Part shown: piece after piece, positions 11,827 to 22,980 of the stretch
Layout of the letters: every line of letters begins with the position of its first letter
Numbering within the stretch: the stretch's first letter is position 1
The notes under the pieces: generated by a model
The model's database searches: none
Told to the model about the DNA's origin: nothing
What the model saw: only the letters and a program-made list of their open reading frames with translations
Made by a program: the position numbers and the translations under genes
Assembly (NCBI RefSeq): GCF_024323335.1
Contig: NC_066579.1
Span: forward strand, 360,096,665 to 360,160,664
DNA length: 64,000 nt
Direction: 5' to 3'
Source of the DNA: Lathyrus oleraceus
Lineage: Eukaryota; Streptophyta; Magnoliopsida; Fabales; Fabaceae

Positions 11827-14800
11827 TCAGTTCACAACTCTCATCCCAAAAGCTTCTTTGATTCTTTGAAATGATGCCATCTTCAAAGGCTTTGTCATTA
11901 TGTCGGTCAGCTGCTCCTCGGTGCTGCAATAGACCAATTTAACGACACCTTCCTTTGTCAAATCTCTGAGAAAATGGTATCGGACTCTTATGTGCTTTGA
12001 CTTCCCATGCATGACTGCATTATTTGACAACTTGATAGTGGACGTGTTATCGCAGAACATAACCATCTCTTCATCTTGTTCATGCCCGATTTCTTTCAAT
12101 ATCCTCCTCATCCAAATGGCTTGACAAGCACATGTAGCTGCTGCTACATACTCTGCTTCAGTAGTTGACAGAGTTACGATTGGTTGCTTCCTTGAGGACC
12201 ATGCCACAACTCCTCCACTCATCAAGAAAACATAGCCTAAGGTGCTCTTACTGTCATCCACATCTCCCGCATAGTTATTGTCGGTGTAGCCTAAGAGTTC
12301 ACTCTTTCCTTCACGTTGATACCATATCCCAAATTCTAGAGTTCCCTTCAAGTACCTCATGATTCTTTTTGCAGTAGCAAAATGCAACTCAGTGGGATTT
12401 GCCATAAAACGACTAATAAGACTTACCACATACATCAGGTCAGGTCGGGTGGCTGTGAGATACATTAGGCTGCCCACCATTTGCTTATATAGCGTTGAGT
12501 CGACCTTCACACCAGCTTCATCTCGGCCAACCTTCTGTCCAGGAACTATCGGATTACAAACGGAGTTGTAATTTTGCATCCCAAACCTCTCGATCAACTC
12601 AGCAGCATATTTTCTTTGACATATAAAGATGCCATCAGCCTTCTGCATCATTTCAATGCCAAGAAAATATCTCATCTTCCCCAAATCAGTCATGTCGAAT
12701 TCATCCTTCATGGAGCGTTTGAACTCATCCAGCAACTCCTCATCATTACTAGTGAACAATAGATCATCAACATAAATGCTCACAATTAAGATTTTACCTC
12801 CCTTTTGTTTGATGAATAATGTTTGTTCACTAGAGCTGCTTACAAACCCTTCCTTGACGAAATAAGCCTCAATGCGATTGAACCAAGCTCTAGGTGCTTG
12901 TTTTAGTCCATAAAGAGCCTTATGTAGATTATAAACCATGTCCTTCTTCCCTGCTACTTCATAGCCTTGTGGTTGCTCTAGAAATACATCTTCCTTTAAC
13001 TCACCATGCAGAAAAGCAGATTTGACATCGAGTTGATAGATTCCCCATCCTCTTTGTGCTGCTACAGCAACGATCATCCTTATTGTGTCCATTCGAGCCA
13101 CCAGTGTGAATACCTCTGTGTAATCTACTCCGTACTCTTGAGCATACCCTTTTACAACCAGCCTAGCTTTGAACTTATCTACCTCTCCCAGTTCATTTAA
13201 TTTGGTCTTGTAAATCCACTTAACCCCAATAGCCTTGGCTCCAATGGGCAGTGCAGTCAGCGACCACGTGTGGTTCCGTTCGATGGATTGTATCTCAACA
13301 TCCATCGCTTGTTTCCATTTCTGATGTCCTGATGCTTCTTGAAAACTGGTCGGATCTGATATGACCATGAAAGCTAGGTTTTCAATCTCGACTCTAGCCA
13401 TGTTTGCTTCTTCCTCTGTATCTGATAGCCCTTCTCCTGTGACATAATCTGCAGACCAGATTGGTGGTTTTCTCACCCTGCCCGTCGTTGCTATCGTTTC
13501 TACAGTTGGTGAATCGTTTGGTGAAGGAACGACATCAATGTCTTCTTCCGCTTCTTCCGCCTCCTCTGCATTCTCAACATCTTCATAATCATTCTCCCAC
13601 TCAAGTTTAATACTTTCTTCACCAGAATAACCAACATCTTCCCAGTTCCACTTCTTATCTTCCTCAAATATCACATCTCGGCTGATGTGAACCTTTTTCT
13701 CCACTGGATCAAACATCTTAAAGGCCTTGGATTTGCTGTTGAAACCTAATAGGACACACTTTACGCTTTTGTCATCGAGCTTGCTTCTTTTAACATCAGG
13801 GATATGAACATATCCGATACATCCAAAAACCCTAAAGTGTTCGACTGATGGCTTTCTTCCACTCCATGCCTCTTCCGGAGTCATATCTTTTACAATGAGT
13901 GTAGGAGATCTGTTAAGAACGTGATTCACCCATTGTACAACATCTGGCCAGAAAGATTTTGGTACCTCTTTCTCTAATAACGTTGCTCTTACCATGTTCA
14001 TGATTGTGCGGTTTTTGCATTCAGCAACGCCATTTTGTTGTGGCGTGAAGGCGGTGGTCAGCTGTCTTTTGATTCCATGCTCTCTACAGAATTCCTTGAA
14101 CTCATTTGAGTTGTATTCTCCTCCTCTATCCGTTCTTAGACATTTGATGAACAATCCAGTTTGCTTCTCCACAAACGCTTTGAATGTCTTGAACTGATGA
14201 AATGCTTCTGATTTTTCTAGCACAAAATATATCCATGTCTTTCTCGAGAAATCGTCAATAAAGCTTATCAAGTACCTTATTTGACTGTTTGATGGTGGAT
14301 TGATCGGGCCACAGAGATCAGAGTGGATAAGCTGCAATCTTTCAGTGGCTCTCCACTTGCTCTGTTTTGGAAATGGAACACGGTGGTGTTTCCCTTTGAC
14401 ACACGTCTCACAGGTGGTTTTCATATCTCCAATTTTAGGTAAACCTACAACCATCTCTTTACTGCATAATGTGTGAAGTCCCTTGTAGCTGAGATGCCCA
14501 TATCGATGATGCCACAACTCTGTCTTGTCTGAGATATCAACCTGCAGGCATCTCTCCTTCTCTGTTTTGTCATTTGATTCACCCAGTAGGATAAACATCC
14601 TATTAGCACTCATAACAGATTCTGCAATTTTTCCTCTCGAGGGATGAAAGATGCTGCATGTTTTTCGATCTCCTCCTTTGAATAACACGTCTAAACCCCT
14701 TTCTTGAAGTTGCCTAACACTCAGCAGGTTGTTCTTCAATTCCGGAATATAATTCACATCGTTGACCACATAACTTATTCCCTTAAGCATTATCTTCACC

Positions 14801-15792
14801 ACTCCTTTCCCACCAACCATCAGTTTGTGATTGTTCCCAAGCTTGACATTATGTGTGAAGCTAGTGTCCAAGCTTGAGAACATGTCTCTTTCTACACACA
14901 TATGGTTTGAACATCCAGAGTCCACGAACCACACATCTCCTCTTCTAGTACCTTGAAGTTCCACATATGCCATGAGAAGAACTTCATCCTCTTCTTCGAT
15001 CTCTGCAAAATGTGCTCCATTGTTCCCATTTGGACATTCATATTGGAAATGTCCAAGTTTGTGGCAGTTGTAACACTCGATTGTTGCTTTGTTGAATGAG
15101 CGTCCTCTGCCCCTGCCTCGACCTCTGTATGATCCTCTACCTCTGCCTCTGACATTGAGAGCTTGATCATCTTCTTCATGACTGACCTTCTTAAATTTCT
15201 TTTCATGTACGGACAGAGAGCTCTGAAGTTCGTCAATCGTCATCTCTTCTATGTCTTTTGACTCCTCAATGGACACCACCACATATGTGAACTTGTTAGT
15301 CAAAGTCCGAAGTATTTTCTCAACAATCTTCGAATCTGACATGTCTTCTCCGTTGCTTCTCATCTTGTTGGAGACAGACATTACTCTTCCAAAGTAATCA
15401 TCGATGCTCTCTTCATTCTTCATTGCAAGAAGCTCAAAATCTCTTCTTAGGGTTTGAAGAAGGGACCGCTTCACCCTTTCGTTGCCTCCAAACTTTCTCT
15501 TCATCGAATCCCAAATGATCTTGGATGTTTTGCGATCCAAGATTTGTTCAAACACAACCCAGTCAATTGCCTGGAACAGGTAGTGCTTCACTTGACAGTC
15601 CTTCATCTTGAGATCCTCTAGAGTCTTCTTCTGCGCTGTAGTCGATTCGGTTCCCTCCGCCGGTTCGGTGTAACCCTCTTGTACTAGACTCCACACACCC
15701 TTGGCACGCAAGAGGTTTTCCATCAGTTCACTCCAATGATCATAGTGACCATCAAACTGTGGAATCTTGGTGACTGTTTTGTCGTCGCTCAT
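11827..15792 (-). CDS. Copia gag-pol polyprotein, 1321 aa, intact
   Basis: A single open frame encodes all proteins for a copia replication cycle. Residues 1-200 are gag (UBN2-like capsid region). An RG-rich linker covers about 214-232 and a CCHC knuckle CYNCHKLGHFQYEC lies at about 240-253. The aspartic protease motif DSG is at 291-293. The integrase has an HHCC region from about 428 and its catalytic acids at D492, D555 and E591, with Cys-Lys after the Glu where most relatives have Arg-Lys. Reverse transcriptase has LDVKSAFLHGEL at about 921 and YVDD at 1007-1010. RNase H follows (YTDNNYAGDVDDSKSTLGY, ADIMTKPL near the end). The ATG lies 34 bp downstream of the PBS, and the length fits intact copia polyproteins. 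Gag and pol share one frame, as is usual in Ty1/copia of plants. Confidence 0.95.
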   Translation of the reverse strand: MSDDKTVTKIPQFDGHYDHWSELMENLLRAKGVWSLVQEGYTEPAEGTESTTAQKKTLEDLKMKDCQVKHYLFQAIDWVVFEQILDRKTSKIIWDSMKRKFGGNERVKRSLLQTLRRDFELLAMKNEESIDDYFGRVMSVSNKMRSNGEDMSDSKIVEKILRTLTNKFTYVVVSIEESKDIEEMTIDELQSSLSVHEKKFKKVSHEEDDQALNVRGRGRGSYRGRGRGRGRSFNKATIECYNCHKLGHFQYECPNGNNGAHFAEIEEEDEVLLMAYVELQGTRRGDVWFVDSGCSNHMCVERDMFSSLDTSFTHNVKLGNNHKLMVGGKGVVKIMLKGISYVVNDVNYIPELKNNLLSVRQLQERGLDVLFKGGDRKTCSIFHPSRGKIAESVMSANRMFILLGESNDKTEKERCLQVDISDKTELWHHRYGHLSYKGLHTLCSKEMVVGLPKIGDMKTTCETCVKGKHHRVPFPKQSKWRATERLQLIHSDLCGPINPPSNSQIRYLISFIDDFSRKTWIYFVLEKSEAFHQFKTFKAFVEKQTGLFIKCLRTDRGGEYNSNEFKEFCREHGIKRQLTTAFTPQQNGVAECKNRTIMNMVRATLLEKEVPKSFWPDVVQWVNHVLNRSPTLIVKDMTPEEAWSGRKPSVEHFRVFGCIGYVHIPDVKRSKLDDKSVKCVLLGFNSKSKAFKMFDPVEKKVHISRDVIFEEDKKWNWEDVGYSGEESIKLEWENDYEDVENAEEAEEAEEDIDVVPSPNDSPTVETIATTGRVRKPPIWSADYVTGEGLSDTEEEANMARVEIENLAFMVISDPTSFQEASGHQKWKQAMDVEIQSIERNHTWSLTALPIGAKAIGVKWIYKTKLNELGEVDKFKARLVVKGYAQEYGVDYTEVFTLVARMDTIRMIVAVAAQRGWGIYQLDVKSAFLHGELKEDVFLEQPQGYEVAGKKDMVYNLHKALYGLKQAPRAWFNRIEAYFVKEGFVSSSSEQTLFIKQKGGKILIVSIYVDDLLFTSNDEELLDEFKRSMKDEFDMTDLGKMRYFLGIEMMQKADGIFICQRKYAAELIERFGMQNYNSVCNPIVPGQKVGRDEAGVKVDSTLYKQMVGSLMYLTATRPDLMYVVSLISRFMANPTELHFATAKRIMRYLKGTLEFGIWYQREGKSELLGYTDNNYAGDVDDSKSTLGYVFLMSGGVVAWSSRKQPIVTLSTTEAEYVAAATCACQAIWMRRILKEIGHEQDEEMVMFCDNTSTIKLSNNAVMHGKSKHIRVRYHFLRDLTKEGVVKLVYCSTEEQLTDIMTKPLKMASFQRIKEAFGMRVVN

Positions 15793-15825
15793 CTTCTCTC
15801 TCTTGGATCACTTTGCTTTGCTTTG

Positions 15826-15837
15826 GCTCTGATACCA
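15826..15837 (-). other. Primer binding site (initiator Met tRNA)
   Basis: On the minus strand TGGTATCAGAGC, the standard plant copia PBS, sits two bases inside the 5' LTR. Confidence 0.95.
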
Positions 15838-15839
15838 AT

Positions 15840-16085
15840 TGTAAACTGTAAGTGTTTCAATTGAATTGCAAATGCACCAGAATGATCACTTTATTCATAG
15901 GTTCCAATGCCTTTTTATAAGGAATACATAAAAACTGTAAACAACTGCAAATCCTAAAATAAAGGACATGACTCAACTAGCTCCACTAACTCCACTAATA
16001 GCAAGAAAATAGCAAAATAGAAATTGATCTGCTCTAGCCTAAAGAATAGGTCTTTATTGAAAAAACTAAAAGAACTTACACAACA
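15840..16085 (-). repeat. 5' LTR of copia element
   Basis: Minus strand TGTTGTGTAAG ... CAGTTTACA with TG/CA ends; nearly identical to 11549-11793. Confidence 0.95.
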
Positions 16086-16562
16086 TCATATGTAGGTTTT
16101 CATTTATTAGTGTCAAAATATAAAAATTACTAAATTATTAGCAAGTAATTGATTGACGGAAAAATTTCGTCATAAAGAATGAGCATATATTATTCTTCAC
16201 TAATTAGTGACGGAATCCTTGTCACTAAACGTCACTAAATCCTTGTCATTTGATTTAGTGATGAAATTAATCCTTCATAAAAGTTCAAGTATTTATTGAT
16301 TAGTCTTCACTAATTACTACGGAATATAAATGTTATCAAATCATTCATAATCATAATTATGAGTTATTTATAAATCCATCAATAATTATTGACGGGTTTC
16401 ATTTTAAATTTTTGTGACAGAATTTTATAGTTAGTTACTAGTTATTGACGAAATTTAAAGTTCCTTACAAATAGTTTGCTATATTGAAATTCAGTATAGA
16501 TATTGATACGTCGCTAAATCCATCATTAAAATGTTTTGTGATATAATTTTATTGTATTAGTG

Positions 16563-18067
16563 ATAGAATATTACCCTCTCTAAGTTCAATTTTTTGTATA
16601 TTATTTAAAATTTATAATAAATATATGTAATATTATTTTAAAAACTAAATAATAATATTTGAACTATTTATAGATATATGTAATTTTTTTCGGTACACGA
16701 TATGGGTAATATTATTTGAAATAAATAAATAATATAACATGTTATATAATTTATTTGAAATTTCCAATAATATTATATATTTATTTTAACTAATATTAAT
16801 TTATGTTTTGTATTTTTTTAATGCATATAACATTGCAAAATAACTATGTATAATTATATTTCGTTAAATACTCTTTTTCGTTCTTTATCTTTGACTCAGA
16901 ATTCAATTTAATCACTTAACTTTTAAAATATTATTTTGATCCCTTAATTTTGTAAATTAAATCAAATTAATATTTTTCATCAATTTTATTAATCAAAGTT
17001 AATCAATAAGGCTACGTGATATTGGCGTGAAATATCATGTAACTTAAACCAACTTTGTAATCGATTTACGACACAAAAATCAATCACAAAATATTTTACA
17101 GATTTTAATAATCATCTTCATCTTTTTCACCATACCTTAAAGAATACATTACATAACCATGACAGATATTTTATATCGTAGGTATGTCTTCTATGTTTTT
17201 GACCAACCATGTTTTAATAGAGTAAAGAACTCTTTGAACTTGTGGTGTTGTTCTTTAAGCCATTCACTCCAACAATGATGATCTTGTGAAATATTAGTAT
17301 TGTGTTTTAAATTTATGATAGATCTTGTAGTTTTTACATTAATGGGGTTGGACTTGGAGCATTGGAAATAGAAATTAGTTTAACACATAAAACTCTATTT
17401 TAAAAAGGGAAAATTCATAACAATATAAACATGGCTTGTCATGTTAAGAATTAAAAAGTACAAGATATTAAAACGGTTCTCCATAATTTTGTGAAACGAA
17501 AAATAACGGAAGGAAAAAAATGAATGTTTTTGTTTTTGTTCTTTTTACTTTGGAAATCAATGTTCTCTTGGTTATAAATTGTCAATTAACGTTGTTAAAA
17601 CTTCAACTTCGCATATTTTTCTCCTAAACCCAAGGTAACTCCTTTTTTATCAGATCTCTCCCCTTTTCAATTAATCTTCAACCAAATTAACTTTTTTTTC
17701 TCTCCATGAAACTTCACTCTATTGGAAATTATGAACAATAATTATCATGTGTATGTTCCAATATGACAAAAATGGACAATTGAATTAATGACAATAAATG
17801 CATTGCAAATAGTCTCGCATAAAAAGTGGAGTTAACTTTAAAAGCATTTATAAAGACCTTGAAACATTAATCTGACCAAAAGAGCCAAAGAGGATAAGGT
17901 GCCACATGGACATATGTGGTGGTCCCAAGCATTATGCCATATGTCACATCCAAACACCCCCTTGCCGGTGTAGTCACCAACAACACCAGCTCCGACTCCG
18001 GGACAGGGTCCGAGGGTGTAGGCGTAGAGGCGCTAGTGGCGGCTTGTAGGCGGCACTTGAAAGTGAC
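16563..18067. other. AT-rich intergenic DNA, no gene seen
   Basis: No recognisable coding or repeat structure apart from general AT richness. A slightly GC-richer patch at about 17930-18060 (plus-strand frame 17916-18143) has no similarity I recognise. Confidence 0.55.
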
Positions 18068-18770
18068 TGCATTCACGATTCAGATCTGGATCCATTTAAT
18101 CTTACCAAAATATCTAATAGTCTTAAAAGTATTTACACAATGACTTCCGACGCTGCAGTTTCAAGCATCAAAGTTATGAATCAGGATCTTGTCAACGAAC
18201 TGCTATGTTGTGGACATATTCTAAATACGCTATATAATCGTCTATACAACCTCTATACGGATAATCCGTTTACAACAACAATCTGGAAAGCATTCGAGTT
18301 CAAATTCAAGGCCGAAGAGAAAGGTTTGAAGAAGTTTTTAATTTCTAAATATTTTGATTTTAAATTTATAGACTGCAAGCTCATTCTTCCCCAAGTGCAT
18401 GAGTTGCAAGTTCTCGTGAATAAAATAAAAGCGGTGAAAATAGACATCCCTGATACTTTTAAAGTCGGTGCAATCACTGCAAAATTGTCACCTTCATGGA
18501 AAGGCTACAGAAAGAAATTGTTGCACAGTTCTGAGGACTTCTCTTTGGAGAAAATCCATAAACATCTTCGAATCGAGGAGGAATCGAAGGAGAGAGAGAA
18601 ATCAAAATCTGTGGGTCTTTCTAAAGCCAATGCCATGACCACCAAAGGAAAGAAGAAACATGATGACATGAAAAGTCATCTTGGACCAAAAAAGGAACAT
18701 AACAAGTTCAAGAATTCGGGCGATCATAAGGGTCCGAAAAATGGATGTTTCGTTTGTTGAAAGTAATCTC
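18068..18770 (+). pseudogene. Copia gag fragment, tandem copy 1
   Basis: The open segment 18140-18760 is the central and C-terminal part of a copia gag: a UBN2-like region (VMNQDLVNELLC, IWKAFEFKFKAEEK, VGAITAKLSPSWKGYRKKL, FSLEKIHKHLRIEEESKERE) and a Lys-rich tail leading to the start of a zinc knuckle (GCFVC) that is cut off. The N-terminal gag segment is missing. Near 18765 the sequence jumps back to the beginning of the same block, giving a tandem duplication. Confidence 0.82.
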
Positions 18771-19466
18771 ATTCACGATTCAGACTTGGATCCATTTAAT
18801 CTTACCGAAATATCTAATAGTCTTAAAAGTATTTACACAATGGCTTCCGACGCTGTAGTTTCAAGCATTAAAGTTATGAATCAGGATCTTGTCAACGAAC
18901 TTCTATGTCGTGGACATATTTTTAATATGCTATCTAATCGTCTCTACGACCTCTATAAGGATATTCCGTATGCAACAACAATCTGGAAAGCACTCGAGTT
19001 CAAATTCAAGACCGAAGAGAAAGGTACGAAGAAGTTTTTAATTTCTAAATATTTTGATTTAAATTTATAGACTGCAACCTCATTTTCCCCCAAGGGCATG
19101 AGTTGCAAGTCCTCGTGGATAAAATAAAAGCGGTGAAAATATACATCCCTGAGACTTTTAGGGTCGGTGCAATCACTGCAAAATTTCCACCTTCATGGAA
19201 AAGCTACAGAAAGAAATTGTTGCACAGTTCTAATGACTTCTCTTTGGAGAAAATTCAGAAACATCTTCGAATCGAGGAGGAATCGAAGGAGAGAGAGAAA
19301 TCAAAATTTGTGGGTATTTCAAAAGCCAATGCCATGACCACCAAAGGAAAGAAGAAACATGATGGCATGAAGAGTCATCTTGGACCAAAAAAGGAACATA
19401 ACAAGTTCAAGAATTCTGACGGTCATAAGGGTCCCAAAAGTGGATCTTTTATTTGTGGAAAACCTT
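18771..19466 (+). pseudogene. Copia gag fragment, tandem copy 2
   Basis: Repeats 18068-18770 at a spacing of 703 bp with scattered substitutions. A 1-bp deletion in this copy at about 19057 splits the frame into 18681-19070 and 19103-19468. This copy runs on into the zinc knuckle (GSFICGKP) and then into pol, so it is the one in the original gag-pol position. The bases before both copies share TGAAAGT, possible microhomology at the duplication junction. Confidence 0.82.
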
Positions 19467-21715
19467 GACATTATGATAGAGATTGCAGGCACAACAAGTC
19501 AAAAAAAATATCAATGCAGTTCATGCAAATGATGACATAATTTCTACAGTGAGCAAAATTATGGCAATCAAAGGCAAAGTTCAAGGTTGGTGGTATGATA
19601 CATTTGCTACAGTCCATGTCTCTTATGACAAGGTTGCTTTCAAAACCTATTATGAGACAAATGATGGACAAGAAGTATAGATGGGAAATGAAGTACGATC
19701 TAAAGTTGTTGGAACCGGATCGGTCGAACTCAACTTCACTTTCGGAAAGAAAGTCACTCTTTTCAATGCGCTTCATGTCCCTGCATGAATAGGAATCTTG
19801 TTAGTGGGAATTTATTGGGGAAATCGGGTATTAAATCTGTTTATGAATCGGGAAAAATTATATTGGCCTGTAATGATGTATTTGTTGGAAAAGGATATTC
19901 TGTTGAGGGAATGATCAAACTATGTACTATCGACAATATTATTAATGAAATTTCTAATTCCGCTTACATGCTTGAATCTGTTTATTTATGGAACAATAAA
20001 TTAGCACATTCCAGTATTAGTTCTATGAATAGACTAATTAAATTTGGATTGATTTGATGTAATCTAAATTATTTCAAAAAATGTGAATTATGTGTTAAAT
20101 CAAAGATGATTAAGAAACCTTTCAAAGGTGTTGAAAGAAATACAAATCTACTTGATCTTGTACATTCAGATTTGTGCGAATTTAATGACATGTTAACCCG
20201 TGGGGGAAATAGATATTTTATAATGTTCACCGATGATTCTTCTAGATACACACATGTATATATCTTAAAGCATAAAGATGATGCTTTTGATGCCTTTAAG
20301 ATTTATAAAGTAGAAGTGGAAAATCAATTAATTAGAAGTATAAAAGTCCTTAGAAGTGATAGGGGCGGTTAATACTTTTCTACTGAATTTGATGCATTCT
20401 AGAAAGAACACAGCATAATACATGAATGTTTGGCACCTCGCACACCTCAACAAAATGGCATGGCCGAAAGAAAGAATCGAACATATCAAGAGATGATGAA
20501 TTCCATATTGATGCATTCTGAATTACCCCTCAATTTATGGGGCGAGGCCTTACTATCCGCTTGCCATATAATTTATAGAAATCCTTTAAAGAAAATCGGT
20601 ATTTCTCCATATGAGGCATGGAAAGGCAGAGCACCAAATATTGGTTACTTTAAAGTGTGTGGGGCTGTGGCTTACTACAAAAACATGGATCCTAAAAGAA
20701 CCAAGTTGGGTCCTCGAGGGATAAGATGTGCTTTTGTAGGATGTGCATAAAATAGTAAAGCATATAGACTCTTAAATTTAGAGACTAATGTAATTAAAGA
20801 ATCCCGGGATGTAGAATTTTTTGAAAATCTTATCATCAAGGATAAAGAATCAGAGTCGGTCGCAAATAAAGAATCTTGTGAAAAGGATTCCTCTTAGAAT
20901 GTAAAAATACAACCTGAAGGAACTTCTCGAATCATTGAATCACAACTCGAGCCTAGGATAAGCAAGAGAGTATGGAAAGCAAATAATCTAGGACTAGACG
21001 AAATTGATCCTCAATTTATTTCCTTTTATCTAGTTGAAGGAAATTGTAAGAATTTTGTGCAAAGTATTTCGGCCATTCTTCAATTAGAGGATGATCCTAA
21101 AACTTATAACGAAGCAATAACTTCAAGGGACTCCTCTTTTTGGAAGGACGTTATCCAAGATGAAATGGATTCAATTGTGTCAAACCACACTTGGGAACTT
21201 GTTGACTTGTCAAAGGGATCAAGGCCCATTGGATGCAAATGGGTGTTTAAAAGGAAATATCATAGTGATGGTACCTTAAACACTTATAAGGCCAGATTAA
21301 TGGCAAAAGGATTTAGACAAAAAAATGGTATATATTACTTTGACACATATGCACTGGCAACAAGGACAACCATAATTAGATTGTTGTTTGCCTTAGCCTC
21401 TTTAAATGACCTTATAGTTGATCAGATGTATGTTAAAACAACATTCCTAAATGGAGATCTTGATGAGGAAATCTACATGGAACAACCAGAAGGCTACGTG
21501 CTTCTTGGAAATGAACTAAAGGTGTGTAAGCTTGTCAAATCCTTATATGGCCTAAAACAAACACCAAAACAATGGCATCAAAAATTTGATTATGTGATAC
21601 TCTCAAATGGATTTATTCCTAATTCTTGTGACAAGTGTTTATACACAAAGGTGTGAAAAACCACTATAATATTTCTTTGTCTTTATGTTGATGACATGCT
21701 ACTAATTAGCAATAA
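19467..21715 (+). pseudogene. Copia pol remnant (protease, integrase, partial RT)
   Basis: Follows gag copy 2. A protease-like segment reads WWYDTFATVHVS, where family members have Asp-Ser-Gly-Ala, so the active-site DSG is lost. Integrase follows with LDLVHSDLCEF, VLRSDRGG then a stop at 20370, and TPQQNGMAERKNRT. RT has WELVDLSKGSRPIGCKWVF, MYVKTTFLNGDLDEEIYMEQ and SLYGLKQTPKQWHQKF, then a stop at 21654, and ends just after LYVDDMLLISNN. Everything after the RT catalytic motif, including RNase H and the 3' LTR, is absent: at about 21715 the sequence switches to the leader of another element in the opposite orientation. Multiple stops show it is dead. Confidence 0.85.
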
Positions 21716-22980
21716 TTAACAACGTTAGCAACGACTATTATTTCTATCACAAATTGGATCGGTACTGAACACGATGAGATGTTGATAGAACTTTTATCAT
21801 AATCAGAACCGGAGCTCTGATGCCAATTGAAGATGTGAAAAACACAAGAAATGAGGGGTTTGAATTGGGTTTTACAAGCAAAAGCTTTTTCCAAAACAAG
21901 AACACCACTAACAAGTTAATAACAAATAGATAAAAACACAAGTATTTTTATCTTGGTTCGCTTGAAACTCAAAGTTAATCCAGTCCACCCGTCAAGGTGA
22001 TTTTGCCTTATACACAAAGACTTAATCCACTATAATCAACATATTACAATAAACACAAAGAATAACCTTCTTTGTCTTCTCAAGGATCCAACTATACCCT
22101 AGTCTCTTTAAGGACTCATAAAGAATAACCTTCTTTGCCTTCTCAAGGATAACCTCCTTAAGGAATCAAACAAATAATTTGAATGATATTTTGTGTGTTA
22201 CAAGATGCTTCTACACAAGCAGATTTTACACAAATGAATAACAAACACTTAAAGAAAAAATGTGTACAAAAGAATGATAGCTTTTCACAAGTAAATAGAC
22301 TTGTCAAAATATTTGTGTCACTAACATTTTTCTTCAAGTCTCCAAGTCTTACATATATAGCATAATTATAAGACAGTTGGAGGGTAAAATGGAGAAAGCT
22401 CATTTAAGTGGTTGTCCACTGTTTGATGGGAAAGGAATGATACTGCGTACTGTCCTTCGCCCACGAAATCAGTGACAGGTGTGATGTATAGTACTTTCCT
22501 TGCCCACGAAATTAGGTAGTGGAAATGATGTTCGATTTGTACTATGTACTATTTGACCATGTTTCCATTTTGATCTTATCTTCAAATTCATTGGCTTCTG
22601 ATAAAAGTCGATGAAGCATGAAATGAAGAAACATAAATCTGGATTCATAATCCTCAGAATCTTTGGTCAAAACCTTGACAGCGTCAGTAGTCTGGCTTGA
22701 GATCTTCAGAATCTTCAGTCAGAAGCTTGATAACTTTAATCGTCTGGCTTGAGATCTTCATAATATTCATCTACATAACACAACTTCAGAAGCTTGCCAT
22801 TCTTCAGAAGTTTGGTGATCAGAGTCACGTCCATAAGCATGGATTAAGAGAACGTTGTAGTAGCAACATAGGTCTCCTCAGAAGCTTCTGATGAGTGAAT
22901 CATCACAGAAGCAGAAAGATCATTGCAATAACAATATTGAACATCTTTCAGAAATTCTAATAGTTGGCGCATAAGCGGAT
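21716..22980 (-). mobile_element. SIRE-like copia 5' end: leader, PBS and LTR, minus strand
   Basis: On the minus strand there is an LTR whose inner end is at 21828, a copia-type PBS TGGCATCAGAGC (21814-21825) and about 100 bp of leader cut off at 21715. The LTR body has the TTGAATTGGGTTTTACAAGC block, two copies of AAAGAATAACCTTCTTTG (from about 22058 and 22120) and repeated GTCTGGCTTGAGATCTTCA segments (22690-22760). These look like SIRE-type LTRs of legumes. No gag or pol of this element remains. The right edge is set where similarity to the Ogre LTR begins; a TG terminus was not found there. Confidence 0.65.
21814..21825 (-). other. Primer binding site of SIRE-like fragment
   Basis: Minus-strand TGGCATCAGAGC, two bases from the LTR edge; matches the initiator Met tRNA type of PBS. 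Confidence 0.8.

Larger units (their letters stand above)
11549..16085 (-). mobile_element. Complete Ty1/copia retrotransposon, intact coding capacity
   Basis: It has two LTRs of about 245 bp, flanked by the perfect 5-bp duplication TCATA (11544-11548 and 16086-16090). A primer binding site for initiator Met tRNA, a purine-rich tract next to the 3' LTR and one uninterrupted polyprotein frame are all present. I count about six LTR mismatches plus a small lesion at the outer end of the 3' LTR, so the LTRs are roughly 97% identical, which indicates a fairly recent insertion. Copia lineage not assigned. This is the only element in the window that looks coding-competent. Confidence 0.95.
11142..16562. 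mobile_element. Candidate non-autonomous CACTA-like element split by a copia insertion
   Basis: The left edge reads CACTATAAAGAAAATG (11142) and the right edge ends in GTATTAGTG (16562), the CACTA...TAGTG termini of the class. Subterminal copies of a TTAGTGACGGAA-type motif in both orientations cluster near the ends (11162-11210, 16150-16300, 16385-16520). Removing the copia insertion (11549-16085 plus one TCATA) leaves about 0.9 kb with no transposase. The two termini match poorly beyond the first bases, and the 3-bp flanks (GGA, ATA) do not agree, so these may not be the true ends. Confidence 0.4.
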
